A DNA stretch of 64,000 nucleotides, from the NCBI RefSeq assembly GCF_000467185.1, contig NZ_BATM01000020.1, positions 62,001 through 126,000 on the forward strand, read 5' to 3'. The DNA is from Vibrio ezurae NBRC 102218 (GTDB lineage Bacteria > Pseudomonadota > Gammaproteobacteria > Enterobacterales > Vibrionaceae). A model generated the notes under the pieces. That model saw only the letters and a list, made by a program, of their open reading frames with translations. It did not search any database and had not been told where the DNA came from. The position numbers and the translations under genes are program-made. Numbering within the stretch: the first letter of the stretch is position 1; the number at the start of each line of letters is the position of its first letter. Of the stretch, positions 18,465 through 27,067 are shown in pieces.

Positions 18465-19667
18465 TTATTTATCCGCGCTCGTTGAACCAATTTTATGGAT
18501 AGCGAGGTCAGCACCGATAAACTCATCTTCTTGGCTTAAACGTAAACCAAACAGTTTGTTGATAATGCCGTATACAATAAAGCCACCGACGACCGCGACA
18601 ATAACGCCTGCGATTGTACCAATGATTTGCGAGGTTAAGCTCACACCGCCTAGGCCACCCAGCATTGGTGCGCCAAAGATACCAGCCGCAATTGCGCCCC
18701 ATACGCCACACAAACCGTGTAAAGGCCATACACCCAATACATCATCAATTTTTGTACTGCGTTGCAATTTAGTAAATACCCATACAAACAGCGCCCCTGC
18801 AATACCACCAACCACAAATGCGCCTACAGGATGCATGATGTCAGAGCCGGCACATACCGCAACCAAGCCCGCTAATGGACCATTGTGGATAAAGCCAGGG
18901 TCATTTTTACCTACAACCAATGCCACAAGCGTACCGCCAACCATCGCCATCAAACTGTTTACTGCAACCAGACCATTGATACCGTCTAGGGTTTGAGCTG
19001 ACATAACATTAAAACCAAACCAACCTACAGTGAGCACCCAAGCACCTAGTGCAAGAAATGGAATGTTTGAAGGAGCAAAGGCAACGCCCGGTTTACGGCC
19101 ACGACGGGTTCCTAGCAAATAAATGGCAACCAGAGCTAACCAACCACCCATACCATGCACCACAACAGAACCGGCAAAATCATGGAACTGTGCACCAAAT
19201 TGGGTCTCTAACCACGCTTGGAAGCCAAAGTTGCCGTTCCAAATGACGCCTTCAAAAAATGGGTAAACAAACGCGACAATAAGCGCAGATGAAAATAAGA
19301 AAGGTGTGAACTTGCTTCGCTCTGCGATACCACCAGAAACAATCGCAGGAATTGCGGCTGCAAAGGTCAATAGGAAAAAGAACTTAACCAGTTCGTAACC
19401 GTGGCTTTGTACCAGCGTATCGGCGCTGATAAAGAAGTTTTGTCCATAGGCAATCTGATAGCCAATAGTAAAATAGGCCACGGTTGCTAATGCAAAGTCA
19501 GCCATGATTTTTACCAAGGCGTTGACTTGGTTCTTGTGACGGACCGTACCCACTTCTAAGAACGCAAAGCCTGCATGCATTGCGAGAACCATAATGGCAC
19601 CAAGAAGGATGAATAAAGTATCTGCGCTCTGCGCAACGGCACCAATAGCCTGACTAATGTTGTCCAT
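18465..19667 (-). CDS. amt: ammonium transporter Amt
   Basis: This 400-residue channel has about 11 helices. It carries the twin pore histidines in SVVVHGMGGWLAL and WPLHGLCGVWGAIAAG and the signature HAGFAFLEVGTVRHKN near the N-terminus. It conducts ammonium across the inner membrane under nitrogen limitation. No cleavable signal sequence like that of E. coli AmtB is obvious, and the usual glnK partner gene is not adjacent. Confidence 0.93.
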   Translation of the reverse strand: MDNISQAIGAVAQSADTLFILLGAIMVLAMHAGFAFLEVGTVRHKNQVNALVKIMADFALATVAYFTIGYQIAYGQNFFISADTLVQSHGYELVKFFFLLTFAAAIPAIVSGGIAERSKFTPFLFSSALIVAFVYPFFEGVIWNGNFGFQAWLETQFGAQFHDFAGSVVVHGMGGWLALVAIYLLGTRRGRKPGVAFAPSNIPFLALGAWVLTVGWFGFNVMSAQTLDGINGLVAVNSLMAMVGGTLVALVVGKNDPGFIHNGPLAGLVAVCAGSDIMHPVGAFVVGGIAGALFVWVFTKLQRSTKIDDVLGVWPLHGLCGVWGAIAAGIFGAPMLGGLGGVSLTSQIIGTIAGVIVAVVGGFIVYGIINKLFGLRLSQEDEFIGADLAIHKIGSTSADK

Positions 19668-20236
19668 AATTTGTATCCAGATGAGTGTCTAATATCTAAT
19701 TTCTATTAATGCAAAAAGCGTTCCAGTTTTGATAATTACTGTCGTAATAATAGGATTTTTATTAAAAATAGGGGTTAAAAGCTTGAGGTTGCTGTTTTTA
19801 TCGTCGTATTAGCACAAAAAACAGATGCTAAAAGGAGTGTGTATTTTCTTGGTATTAGGTCGAGATAAATCACCATTGCATTATTTTGGTGCGTAAATAC
19901 TGGTTGAGCACTAACTTGGTGCGCCGTGTTGGTGCGGCGGTGAGGTGAATTATGGTGCAATGCCTTTTTGATGAGCATCCCTTCTTTTTATGCGGATGAT
20001 GAGCGCATTCACTAGTGAGTTCACATAAGCAGTAGGGTGAGAGAGCACAGAGAGGCTCATATTGTTTTTTGAGGCGTTGATTTTAAGGGATTGGTTTTTA
20101 GGGAATTATTTTTCGATAAAGGGTTTGTTGATAAAGGTAACGAGTAGCTGAGCGAGAGGGAAGGTGAGTATTGGATAAAAAAAGCCCTAGTGGATTCACT
20201 AGGGCTTCATTATTTGTACTTAATCAAAGGTTGCGA
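19668..20236. other. intergenic region upstream of amt
   Basis: About 570 bp with no supported gene, AT-rich; it should hold the amt promoter near 19680-19760 and ends in the terminator of the symporter gene at 20182-20207. Confidence 0.4.
20182..20207 (-). terminator. terminator of the first SSS symporter gene
   Basis: AAGCCCTAGTG (20182-20192) pairs perfectly with CACTAGGGCTT (20197-20207), 4-nt loop. On the minus strand a run of seven T follows. Confidence 0.92.
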
Positions 20237-21985
20237 TTAAGCGATTCTTGCGCCTTTTTTCGAAGCGTTAACAAGCAGGATACCAACACACAATACGATT
20301 GAACCACATACTAGGAACAATAGACGTCCTGTTGGTTCGTTCGGAATAAGTGCCATTGCTAGTACACCGAAACCAGCTACGCAGATTAGGTTACCAAGCA
20401 TTGAACGTTGTTTAGTATCAAGGTCTTGTTGAGCTTCACCTTCTGCAACAACAGGGGTGTTCCAGTTAGTGAATAGCTGATCAACTTCTTTTTCACGTTC
20501 AGGTGTCAAGCCTTTGTATGCCAATGTAGTTAGCATGAAGAAGCCACCGGTAAAGATTACGTGTGCAGCTAAGCTTAGACCTACTTTAAGGTCAGCCCAC
20601 TCACGAGTAGTTAGCGCTTGGTCTAGGCCCATGATGTGTTCTACATCATGTGCTGTTAGAGCGATACCAAATACGTAAGAAACAATACCACCCACAATTA
20701 GAGTCGTCCAAGCAGCCCAGTCTGGAGTCTTGCGAATCCACATACCTAGTAGGATAGGGATTAGCATTGGGAAACCAATTAATGCACCGATGTTCAATAC
20801 AATGTCGAACAAGCTTAGGTGTTTCAATGAGTTGATAAATAGACCAATCGCGATGATGATCAAACCAAGAATAACAGTGGTTGCTTTACTTACTGCTACT
20901 AGCTCTTTCTGCGACGCATGTGGACGTAGAATAGGGCTGTAGAAGTTCATGATGAAGATACCAGCGTTACGGTTTAGGCCTGAGTCCATAGAAGACATAG
21001 TGGCTGCGAACATTGCAGACATCAGTAGACCAACCATACCAGCAGGCATTACGTTTTCAACGAATGCTAAGTATGCAGCATCACCGGCTTTGCTACCCAT
21101 ATCCGCATATTGTGCAGCGAAATCAGGTTGGAAAGCAGCCATGTACCAAGGAGGTAAGAACCAAATTAGAGGACCAACGATCATAAGGATACAAGCTAGG
21201 CCTGCCGCTTTACGTGCGTTGTCACTGTCTTTAGCACAAAGGTAACGGTACGCGTTGATGCTGTTGTTCATTACACCAAACTGCTTAACAAAGATGAACA
21301 CAATCCAAAGGATGAAGATGCTCACGTAGTTAAGGTTGTTACCTAGCATGAAATCGCCCTTGAAGTTATGAACGATATTAGTAATACCACCACCGTGGAA
21401 GTATGCAGCGATAGCACAAGTAATTGTTACAGCCATGATGACAAGCATTTGCATGAAATCTGAAGCAACAACCGCCCAAGAACCACCTGTTACAGCCATT
21501 AGCATTAGTACTAGGCCAGTAACCACAATGGTCGCTTCCATAGGGATATGGAATACAGCAGCAACAAAGATAGCAAGACCATTCAACCAAACACCGGCTG
21601 AAATCATGCTGTCAGGCATACCTGCCCATGTGAAGAACTGCTCTGAAGTTTTGCCGAAACGCTGACGAATTGCTTCGATAGCTGTTACAACGCGAAGTTG
21701 ACGGAACTTCGGTGCAAAATAGATGTAGTTCATGAAATAGCCAAATGCGTTAGCTAGGAAGAGAATTACTACGACGAAACCGTCGGAGAATGCACGTCCA
21801 GCAGCACCTGTGAATGTCCATGCGGAGAACTGCGTCATAAAAGCAGTTGCACCAACCATCCACCACAACATCTTACCGCCACCCCTAAAGTAGTCACTGG
21901 TGGATGTCGTAAATTTTCTGAACATCCAGCCAATGGCCAATAGGAAGAAGAAGTAGGCGATCACAACAAAAGTATCAATAGTCAT
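20237..21985 (-). CDS. sodium/solute symporter (SSS family), ToaABC-type alginate oligomer/DEH importer
   Basis: This 582-residue inner-membrane protein has about 14 helices. It shares the segments SDYFRGGGKMLWWMVGATAFMTQFSAWTF-type N-terminus, MSSMDSGLNRNAGIF and a C-terminal LDTKQRSMLGNL element with two further paralogues at 48359 and 50770. In V. splendidus the Toa symporters of this subfamily import unsaturated uronate or short alginate oligomers with sodium. Upstream are a CRP-like site (22069-22084) and an operator-like palindrome (22047-22057) at the same mutual spacing as before the other two paralogues. Confidence 0.85.
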   Translation of the reverse strand: MTIDTFVVIAYFFFLLAIGWMFRKFTTSTSDYFRGGGKMLWWMVGATAFMTQFSAWTFTGAAGRAFSDGFVVVILFLANAFGYFMNYIYFAPKFRQLRVVTAIEAIRQRFGKTSEQFFTWAGMPDSMISAGVWLNGLAIFVAAVFHIPMEATIVVTGLVLMLMAVTGGSWAVVASDFMQMLVIMAVTITCAIAAYFHGGGITNIVHNFKGDFMLGNNLNYVSIFILWIVFIFVKQFGVMNNSINAYRYLCAKDSDNARKAAGLACILMIVGPLIWFLPPWYMAAFQPDFAAQYADMGSKAGDAAYLAFVENVMPAGMVGLLMSAMFAATMSSMDSGLNRNAGIFIMNFYSPILRPHASQKELVAVSKATTVILGLIIIAIGLFINSLKHLSLFDIVLNIGALIGFPMLIPILLGMWIRKTPDWAAWTTLIVGGIVSYVFGIALTAHDVEHIMGLDQALTTREWADLKVGLSLAAHVIFTGGFFMLTTLAYKGLTPEREKEVDQLFTNWNTPVVAEGEAQQDLDTKQRSMLGNLICVAGFGVLAMALIPNEPTGRLLFLVCGSIVLCVGILLVNASKKGARIA

Positions 21986-22046
21986 TTATTTCAGCCTTAA
22001 GGTCTTAGATTAACTGTGTTCAAGCTTAGCGTCTTTCCTAACTTAA

Positions 22047-22057
22047 TTGTACTACAA
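22047..22057. promoter_or_regulatory. operator-like palindrome, perfect TTGTANTACAA
   Basis: TTGTACTACAA is a perfect 5+1+5 palindrome (6+1+6 with flanking A and T) 61 bp upstream of the symporter ATG. It has the GT-N3-AC core expected for FadR-type GntR regulators, two of which are encoded in this region. Confidence 0.65.
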
Positions 22058-22068
22058 TATACACTTAA

Positions 22069-22084
22069 CGTGATCTAAGTCACA
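22069..22084 (-). promoter_or_regulatory. CRP-like site
   Basis: CGTGATCTAAGTCACA matches the CRP consensus TGTGA-N6-TCACA at nine of ten informative positions. It lies 11 bp upstream of the operator-like palindrome relative to the symporter gene, consistent with activation by cAMP-CRP. Confidence 0.6.
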
Positions 22085-22200
22085 CTTTTGAACTCAAATT
22101 AAGGTTGCTTAATTTATCTTTTAAAAACAATAACTTAGGTTGAAAAAAAATAAAAAATATTCTTTTTTTGGTTAATTATCCACCCCTTGTGCATTTGCTT

Positions 22201-22220
22201 TAGTATTACAAGATGTAATA
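22201..22220. promoter_or_regulatory. second operator-like element of the symporter region
   Basis: TAGTATTACAA matches the operator at 10 of 11 positions and is part of a larger inverted repeat, TATTACA-AGA-TGTAATA (22204-22220). It lies about 150 bp from the perfect copy, a distance compatible with repression by looping. Confidence 0.45.
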
Positions 22221-22574
22221 TTTTCATAAGAGTATAAGGATAATTTAATGTTTAATAGCGTAGCTTAAATTTTTCAAGCTATGACAGTTAAATATGTCTT
22301 GATGTTTTTATAAGCGATTAGAGTCAAGGGGGGAAATGTAACAGTAAGCAACGATTTATCAATAAAGAGATGGATTGACATTTGTGTCGAATCGTTACTG
22401 TTCGTTAAATTCGCTTCTGCTGTTAAATTCTAACTAGCTCTTACCGCTATGGTGTGTGTGGACGGCTTGTTTTGGCAGGTATGGCTGAGAGAAGGGGCGT
22501 TGGACAATAAGGCTGTTTTCGTTCGCTGATTGATTGTTTAATGTTGGGTGATGGCAAAGTTCTAAGGATAAAAA

Positions 22575-22597
22575 AAAGCGAGCTCAAGGCTCGCTTT
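22575..22597 (-). terminator. terminator of the kdgF-kdgK-eda operon
   Basis: AAAGCGAGC (22575-22583) pairs perfectly with GCTCGCTTT (22589-22597), 5-nt loop. A run of seven T follows on the minus strand. Confidence 0.92.
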
Positions 22598-22618
22598 AAT
22601 AGGGTATTGAATACTAAA

Positions 22619-23242
22619 TTAGCTAACGTGAGCGACTGCGTCACGAACTAGAGCACCTAGCTCGTCCCACTTGCCTTCGTCCATTAGCTTAGTTGGAACC
22701 ATCCAAGTACCGCCACATGCAAGAACAGCAGGGATATCTAGGTATTCGTCAACGTTTGCAAGGCTAACACCGCCAGTAGGCATGAAGTTTACTGGGTAAA
22801 CTGCAGTTAGTGCTTTTAGCATTGGTACGCCGCCTGATGGTGCAGCAGGGAAGAATTTAAGAGTACGAAGACCCATTTCCATTGCTTGTTCAACTAGGCT
22901 AGGGCTGTTTACGCCAGGTACGATTGCAACACCTTTGTCGATACAGTATTGAACTGTACGAGGGTTGAAGCCAGGGCTTACGATGAAGTCAACACCAGCA
23001 TCGATAGATGCGTCTACTTGCTCGTTAGTCAGAACAGTACCAGAACCGATTAGCATGTCTGGGAATTCTTTACGCATAACGCGGATAGCTTCGATTGCAC
23101 ATTCAGTACGTAGCGTCACTTCTGCACAAGGCATTCCGTTTTCAACAAGTGCGCGACCTAGTGGAATTGCATCTTCAACTTTGTTGATTGCAATTACTGG
23201 GATCACTTTAAGACTTGCTAGTTTTTCGTTCAAAGTTGTCAT
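22619..23242 (-). CDS. eda: KDPG/KHG aldolase
   Basis: This 207-residue class-I aldolase splits 2-keto-3-deoxy-6-phosphogluconate into pyruvate and glyceraldehyde-3-phosphate in the cytosol. Signs are the catalytic glutamate region CAEVTLRTECAIEAI, GSGTVLTNEQ, the Schiff-base lysine in TLKFFPAAPSGG and the phosphate loop MPTGGV. The frame is open to 23338, but the ATG at 23242, preceded by GAGA, fits the family length. It is the last gene of the kdgF-kdgK-eda operon, 46 bp after kdgK. Confidence 0.95.
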   Translation of the reverse strand: MTTLNEKLASLKVIPVIAINKVEDAIPLGRALVENGMPCAEVTLRTECAIEAIRVMRKEFPDMLIGSGTVLTNEQVDASIDAGVDFIVSPGFNPRTVQYCIDKGVAIVPGVNSPSLVEQAMEMGLRTLKFFPAAPSGGVPMLKALTAVYPVNFMPTGGVSLANVDEYLDIPAVLACGGTWMVPTKLMDEGKWDELGALVRDAVAHVS

Positions 23243-23288
23243 GTTATTTCTCATCAAATAATGTGTGAGTCTGCGTGAGCAGGACAAT

Positions 23289-24212
23289 TTATAAAGACAG
23301 TTCAGGCATCGCGTCTGCTGGGATAATAGCGCCAGCATATTGAATAACAGTACCTGCTACCGCGTGACCACTTGCCGCTGATTCAAGGGCTGTACCGCCA
23401 CATAGGCGTTTGGCTAGGAAGCCTGCACTGAAAGAGTCACCCGCTGCTGTAGTATCAACGATGTTATCGATTTGGTTCGCAGACACGTAGTTTGCGTTTT
23501 CACCTTCAACAACTAAACACTCTTTACCGCCACGCTTGATAACAAGTTCTTTAACGCCAGCGTTAGTCGTACGTTCGATACACTGCTCTACGTTCTCGTC
23601 ACCGTATAGGTCTTGCTCATCATCGAAAGTTAGAAGAGCAGTATCAGTGAAGCTTAGCATCTTCAAGTACCACTTCTGAGCTTCTTCTTGGCTAGCCCAT
23701 AGTTTAGGACGGTAGTTATTATCGAAGAATACTTTACCTTCAAAATTCTCAAGGAATTTGAATAGTTCGTTGCGACCGTTTTCAGTCAAGATAGCTAGTG
23801 TGATACCACTTAGGTAAACAGCATCATAGCCACTTAGAGTGTCAACTAGAGAAGCTGACTCTGCTTGATCAAACATAAACTTCGCGGCAGCATCGCTACG
23901 CCAGTAGTGGAAGCTACGCTCGCCAGTGTTGTCTGTTTCGATGTAGTAAAGACCTGGTTGCTTGTTTGATAGACGAGCAATAAGGCTTGTATCGATGTTC
24001 TCAGACTCCCAGCTTTCTAGCATGTGAGCACTGAATGGGTCTTGGCCCAATGCTGTTACATAGCTAGTTTTGATACCGTGCTTGTGAGTCAAACGAGACA
24101 GATACAGAGCAGTGTTTAGTGTATCACCACCAAATGCCTGTTTTAGAAGTTCACCTTTTTGCTGAAGTTCTACCATGCACTCGCCGATGATCGCAATATT
24201 TAATGGTTTCAT
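23289..24212 (-). CDS. kdgK: 2-keto-3-deoxygluconate kinase
   Basis: This 307-residue PfkB-family kinase phosphorylates KDG to KDPG. It has the N-terminal AIIGECMVELQ, substrate loop GGDTLNTALYLSRL and the anion-hole/catalytic motif DTTAAGDSFSAGF with the base aspartate. It lies 33 bp after kdgF and 46 bp before eda, making a compact operon for the last cytosolic steps of alginate breakdown. Confidence 0.95.
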   Translation of the reverse strand: MKPLNIAIIGECMVELQQKGELLKQAFGGDTLNTALYLSRLTHKHGIKTSYVTALGQDPFSAHMLESWESENIDTSLIARLSNKQPGLYYIETDNTGERSFHYWRSDAAAKFMFDQAESASLVDTLSGYDAVYLSGITLAILTENGRNELFKFLENFEGKVFFDNNYRPKLWASQEEAQKWYLKMLSFTDTALLTFDDEQDLYGDENVEQCIERTTNAGVKELVIKRGGKECLVVEGENANYVSANQIDNIVDTTAAGDSFSAGFLAKRLCGGTALESAASGHAVAGTVIQYAGAIIPADAMPELSL

Positions 24213-24245
24213 ATGCTTACCTAAGCTTAAATGTGCTTTTAAAGA

Positions 24246-24581
24246 TTACTTAAGGAAATCTTCACGTGCTGGAGAGAATAGGTCTAGTAGTTCACTGCCT
24301 TCTTCAAGAGCAACAGCTCCGTGAACAAAGTGCTTAGGAGCGATGTATGCATCACCCGCAACTAGGATTTTCTTTTGGCCTTCAATTTCAGCTTCAAAGC
24401 TACCAGAAATCACGTAACCGATTTGGTCATGAATTTCATGCGCGTGAGGATGGCCGATTGCGCCTTTTTCAAAACGTACACGAACGCCCATTAGCTCGTC
24501 AGTGTAACCAACGATTTGACGGCTTAGACCATCGCCTAAATCTTCCCAAGGTTGGTCGTTAGAAATGAAAAATGGATTCAT
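24246..24581 (-). CDS. kdgF: cupin KdgF (unsaturated uronate ring-opening)
   Basis: This 111-residue single-domain cupin contains the metal-binding motif GHPHAHEIHDQIGYVISG and the second cupin motif GDAYIAPKHFVHGA. KdgF converts 4,5-unsaturated monouronates from PL17 cleavage into the linear keto form (DEH/DKI). It is the first gene of the kdgF-kdgK-eda operon and is divergent from the PL17 genes, which produce its substrate. Confidence 0.93.
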   Translation of the reverse strand: MNPFFISNDQPWEDLGDGLSRQIVGYTDELMGVRVRFEKGAIGHPHAHEIHDQIGYVISGSFEAEIEGQKKILVAGDAYIAPKHFVHGAVALEEGSELLDLFSPAREDFLK

Positions 24582-24662
24582 GGTATGTTCCTTAATAGGT
24601 TTGAGTTTTTACAAACTATAAAATTAACTTTAACTGACCGTATAATAATGGATTATTTTCAA

Positions 24663-24673
24663 TTGTCATACAA
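24663..24673. promoter_or_regulatory. operator-like TTGTCATACAA upstream of kdgF
   Basis: It differs from the palindrome TTGTANTACAA at one position and lies 81 bp upstream of the kdgF start. It is intermediate between the transporter-type and porin-type versions of the motif. Confidence 0.55.
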
Positions 24674-24687
24674 TAAGTTTATAGTTG

Positions 24688-24703
24688 TGTGACCTAGGTC
24701 AAG
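24688..24703. promoter_or_regulatory. CRP-like site between kdgF and PL17
   Basis: TGTGA-CCTAGG-TCAAG has a perfect left half and a partial right half of the CRP consensus. Confidence 0.4.
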
Positions 24704-24839
24704 TGTGTGACCGTTTGTTACGTTAAACTTTAGCTTGACTCTATGTCAAATTAATAATAGGAAAAATAAGTTCTATAACTGTATCTTTGTGTGACCGCTT
24801 TCATCCTTTTTTGACCGTCGCATAGGATTATAGTTAATA

Positions 24840-24850
24840 TTGTATTACTT
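24840..24850. promoter_or_regulatory. operator-like TTGTATTACTT upstream of PL17
   Basis: Nine of 11 positions match the palindrome; it is 45 bp upstream of the first PL17 ATG. Confidence 0.45.
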
Positions 24851-24895
24851 TATCGTGTTTATAATAATTCTCGCCAGCTGAGGAATCACTGCAAA

Positions 24896-27067
24896 ATGAC
24901 GACACAACCTATACTATTGAACGCGGAAGAAATTGAGCAACTTCGCAAAGAAGTCGGACGCCCTACTTTAATGGGGAAAGCGATTGAAGAAAATGTAACC
25001 GCTCTGGAATCCTTCATGAGTTTGCCGTTAGACGTTCCAGGTCACGGTGATGGCGGAAGTTATGAACATAACCGCCATAAAGACAACTATACCTATATGA
25101 ACCTAGCGGGTCGTCTTTTCCTCGTGACTCAAGAGCAGCGTTACGCTGATTTTGTGATTGCTCTACTAGAGGATTACGCGGACAAGTACTTAGAGTTGGG
25201 CTTTCAGGTGCAAAAGAACACCAACCCAACCGGTCGTCTATTCCACCAGATCCTAAATGAGCACGGCTGGCTACTTTTCACCAGTATCGCTTACTCTTGT
25301 GTTGCCTCTGAGATGACCGAAGCGCAACGCCAACGAATCATTGATCGCATCTTTATCCCTATGATTGAGATGAGTACTGAAAAATACGCACACCGTTTTG
25401 ATCACATTCATAACCACGGCGTGTGGGCTGTGGCAGCAGTGGGTGCCTGTGCGGTAGCGATTGGCCGACCAGAATATTTAGAAATGGCGGTATACGGTAA
25501 AGATCGTGAACAGCAAAGTGGGTTCTTAGATCAAGTGTCGAACCTATTTGCACCTTCTGGTTACTACCTAGAAGGGCCTTATTACTCACGATTCACCATT
25601 CGTCCTCTAGTGCTATTGGCTGAGATTATTCATCGCCATATGCCAGAAGTGGATATTTACAATTATAAAAACGGCGTGGTGGGCAATACGGTACAAGCAT
25701 TGCTAGCGACCGCATACCCGAACGGCGTTTTCCCGGCCATGAACGATGCTTCGCAAAGCATGAGTATTGCTGATGCCGGCGTAAAAGTGGCAGTGAGCAT
25801 TTATGGCGCGCACTACGCATTGGATGACAATATTTTAGGTATGGCGAAGATCCAAGACAGCGTATGGATGCATCCATGCGGTCTTGAAGTGTCTCGCGCG
25901 TATGAAAAAGCCTCTGCTGAGCGTGAAATCGGTTTGCCGTATTGGCCAAGTATGGAACTTAACGAAGGTCCAGAAGGCGAGCAAGGCGCGCAAGGTTTTG
26001 TGCGCATGCAAGACAAAAGCGGTGACGTATCACAATTGGTGATGAACTACGGCATGCACGGTATGGGCCACGGTCACTTTGATACTTTGGGGATTACTCT
26101 GTTTAACCGCGGTCATGAAGTGCTGCGCGAATACGGTTTTGCTCGTTGGGTGAACGTTGAACCTAAGTTTGGCGGCCGTTATTTACCAGAGAATCCGTCC
26201 TACGCTCGTCAAACGGTTGCACACAATAGTGTAACGATTGATGAAACCTGTCAGAACTATTTTGATGTTGAACGTGCTGATTCTGTACATGGTTTACCGC
26301 ATTTCTTTGAAGTAAATGATAAAAATATCAAAGGGATGAGCGCATTTGCTAATAATCATTACGATGGTTTTGCTATGCAACGTAGCGTCTTTTTATTGAA
26401 TCTAGACGAGCTTGAAGCGCCGTTATTAATAGATCTTTACCGTTTAGTCGGTGAGGGCGAACATCAATACGATTATTCTCATCAGTATGCGGGTCAAATT
26501 ATCCGTACTAACTTTGAGTATGAAACATTTAAAGAATTAAATACCCTAGGTGAAGATAATGGTTATCAGCACTTATGGAAAGTAGCAGCGGGCGAAGCAA
26601 ACGAAACCGCATTGGTGAGTTGGTTGCAAGATAATAGCTACCATACTTGGCTTGGCACTAGCTCAAACAGCGATGGTTCAAACAGCACTGGTGAAGTGAT
26701 CTTTACCCGCTCAGGTGCTAACGATCCTAGCTTTAACTTGCGCAGTGAGCCGGCCTTTATGCTGCGCAGTCGCGGCGAGTCCACTTTGTTTGCTTCTGTG
26801 GTAGAGACACACGGTTACTTTAATGAAGAGTTTGAGCAATCGGTGAATGCCCGTGGTCAAGTGTCGAATATTAAAGTGATTGGTCACAACGAAATTGGCT
26901 CTGCCATTGAAATCACCACCAAAAATTCGGTAGTGACTGTGCTTGTTTCGAATCAATCTGATGCAGACGCTGTTACTGTTAACGAAATGACATTTAATGA
27001 ACACACTTTCAACTGGACAGGATATTATTCAGTGGAAGTCAAAACACAATCTCAGGAGATTAATTAA
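24896..27067 (+). CDS. PL17 oligoalginate lyase (first of a tandem pair)
   Basis: This 723-residue enzyme has no signal peptide, so it is cytosolic. It has the heparinase II/III-like two-part structure of PL17 lyases: an alpha-toroid N-terminal half (VPGHGDGGSYEHNRHKDNY, DHIHNHGVWAVAAVGA, GYYLEGPYYSRF) and a beta-sheet C-terminal half (MGHGHFDTLGITLFN, ENPSYARQTVAHNSVTID). His and Tyr residues in NHG and YY(L/M)EGPYY fit the known PL17 active site. It should cleave unsaturated alginate oligomers exolytically to monouronates. Its stop overlaps the next gene's ATG by one base (TAATG). Confidence 0.92.
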   Translation: MTTQPILLNAEEIEQLRKEVGRPTLMGKAIEENVTALESFMSLPLDVPGHGDGGSYEHNRHKDNYTYMNLAGRLFLVTQEQRYADFVIALLEDYADKYLELGFQVQKNTNPTGRLFHQILNEHGWLLFTSIAYSCVASEMTEAQRQRIIDRIFIPMIEMSTEKYAHRFDHIHNHGVWAVAAVGACAVAIGRPEYLEMAVYGKDREQQSGFLDQVSNLFAPSGYYLEGPYYSRFTIRPLVLLAEIIHRHMPEVDIYNYKNGVVGNTVQALLATAYPNGVFPAMNDASQSMSIADAGVKVAVSIYGAHYALDDNILGMAKIQDSVWMHPCGLEVSRAYEKASAEREIGLPYWPSMELNEGPEGEQGAQGFVRMQDKSGDVSQLVMNYGMHGMGHGHFDTLGITLFNRGHEVLREYGFARWVNVEPKFGGRYLPENPSYARQTVAHNSVTIDETCQNYFDVERADSVHGLPHFFEVNDKNIKGMSAFANNHYDGFAMQRSVFLLNLDELEAPLLIDLYRLVGEGEHQYDYSHQYAGQIIRTNFEYETFKELNTLGEDNGYQHLWKVAAGEANETALVSWLQDNSYHTWLGTSSNSDGSNSTGEVIFTRSGANDPSFNLRSEPAFMLRSRGESTLFASVVETHGYFNEEFEQSVNARGQVSNIKVIGHNEIGSAIEITTKNSVVTVLVSNQSDADAVTVNEMTFNEHTFNWTGYYSVEVKTQSQEIN

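Larger units (their letters stand above)
21986..22618. other. regulatory region upstream of the symporter
   Basis: No gene longer than a few codons is supported. It holds two operator-like copies, one CRP-like site and the eda terminator. The rest (22225-22560) shows nothing recognisable. Confidence 0.5.
24582..24895. other. divergent control region of kdgF-kdgK-eda and the PL17 pair
   Basis: About 310 bp containing two operator-like copies (24663-24673 and 24840-24850) and a CRP-like site (24688-24703), so both operons are probably controlled by the same factors. Confidence 0.6.

Noticed and set aside
22201..22600. Possible second sRNA downstream of the operator-like site at 22201
   Set aside because: No convincing plus-strand promoter plus terminator pair; the only terminator there faces the minus strand and belongs to eda.
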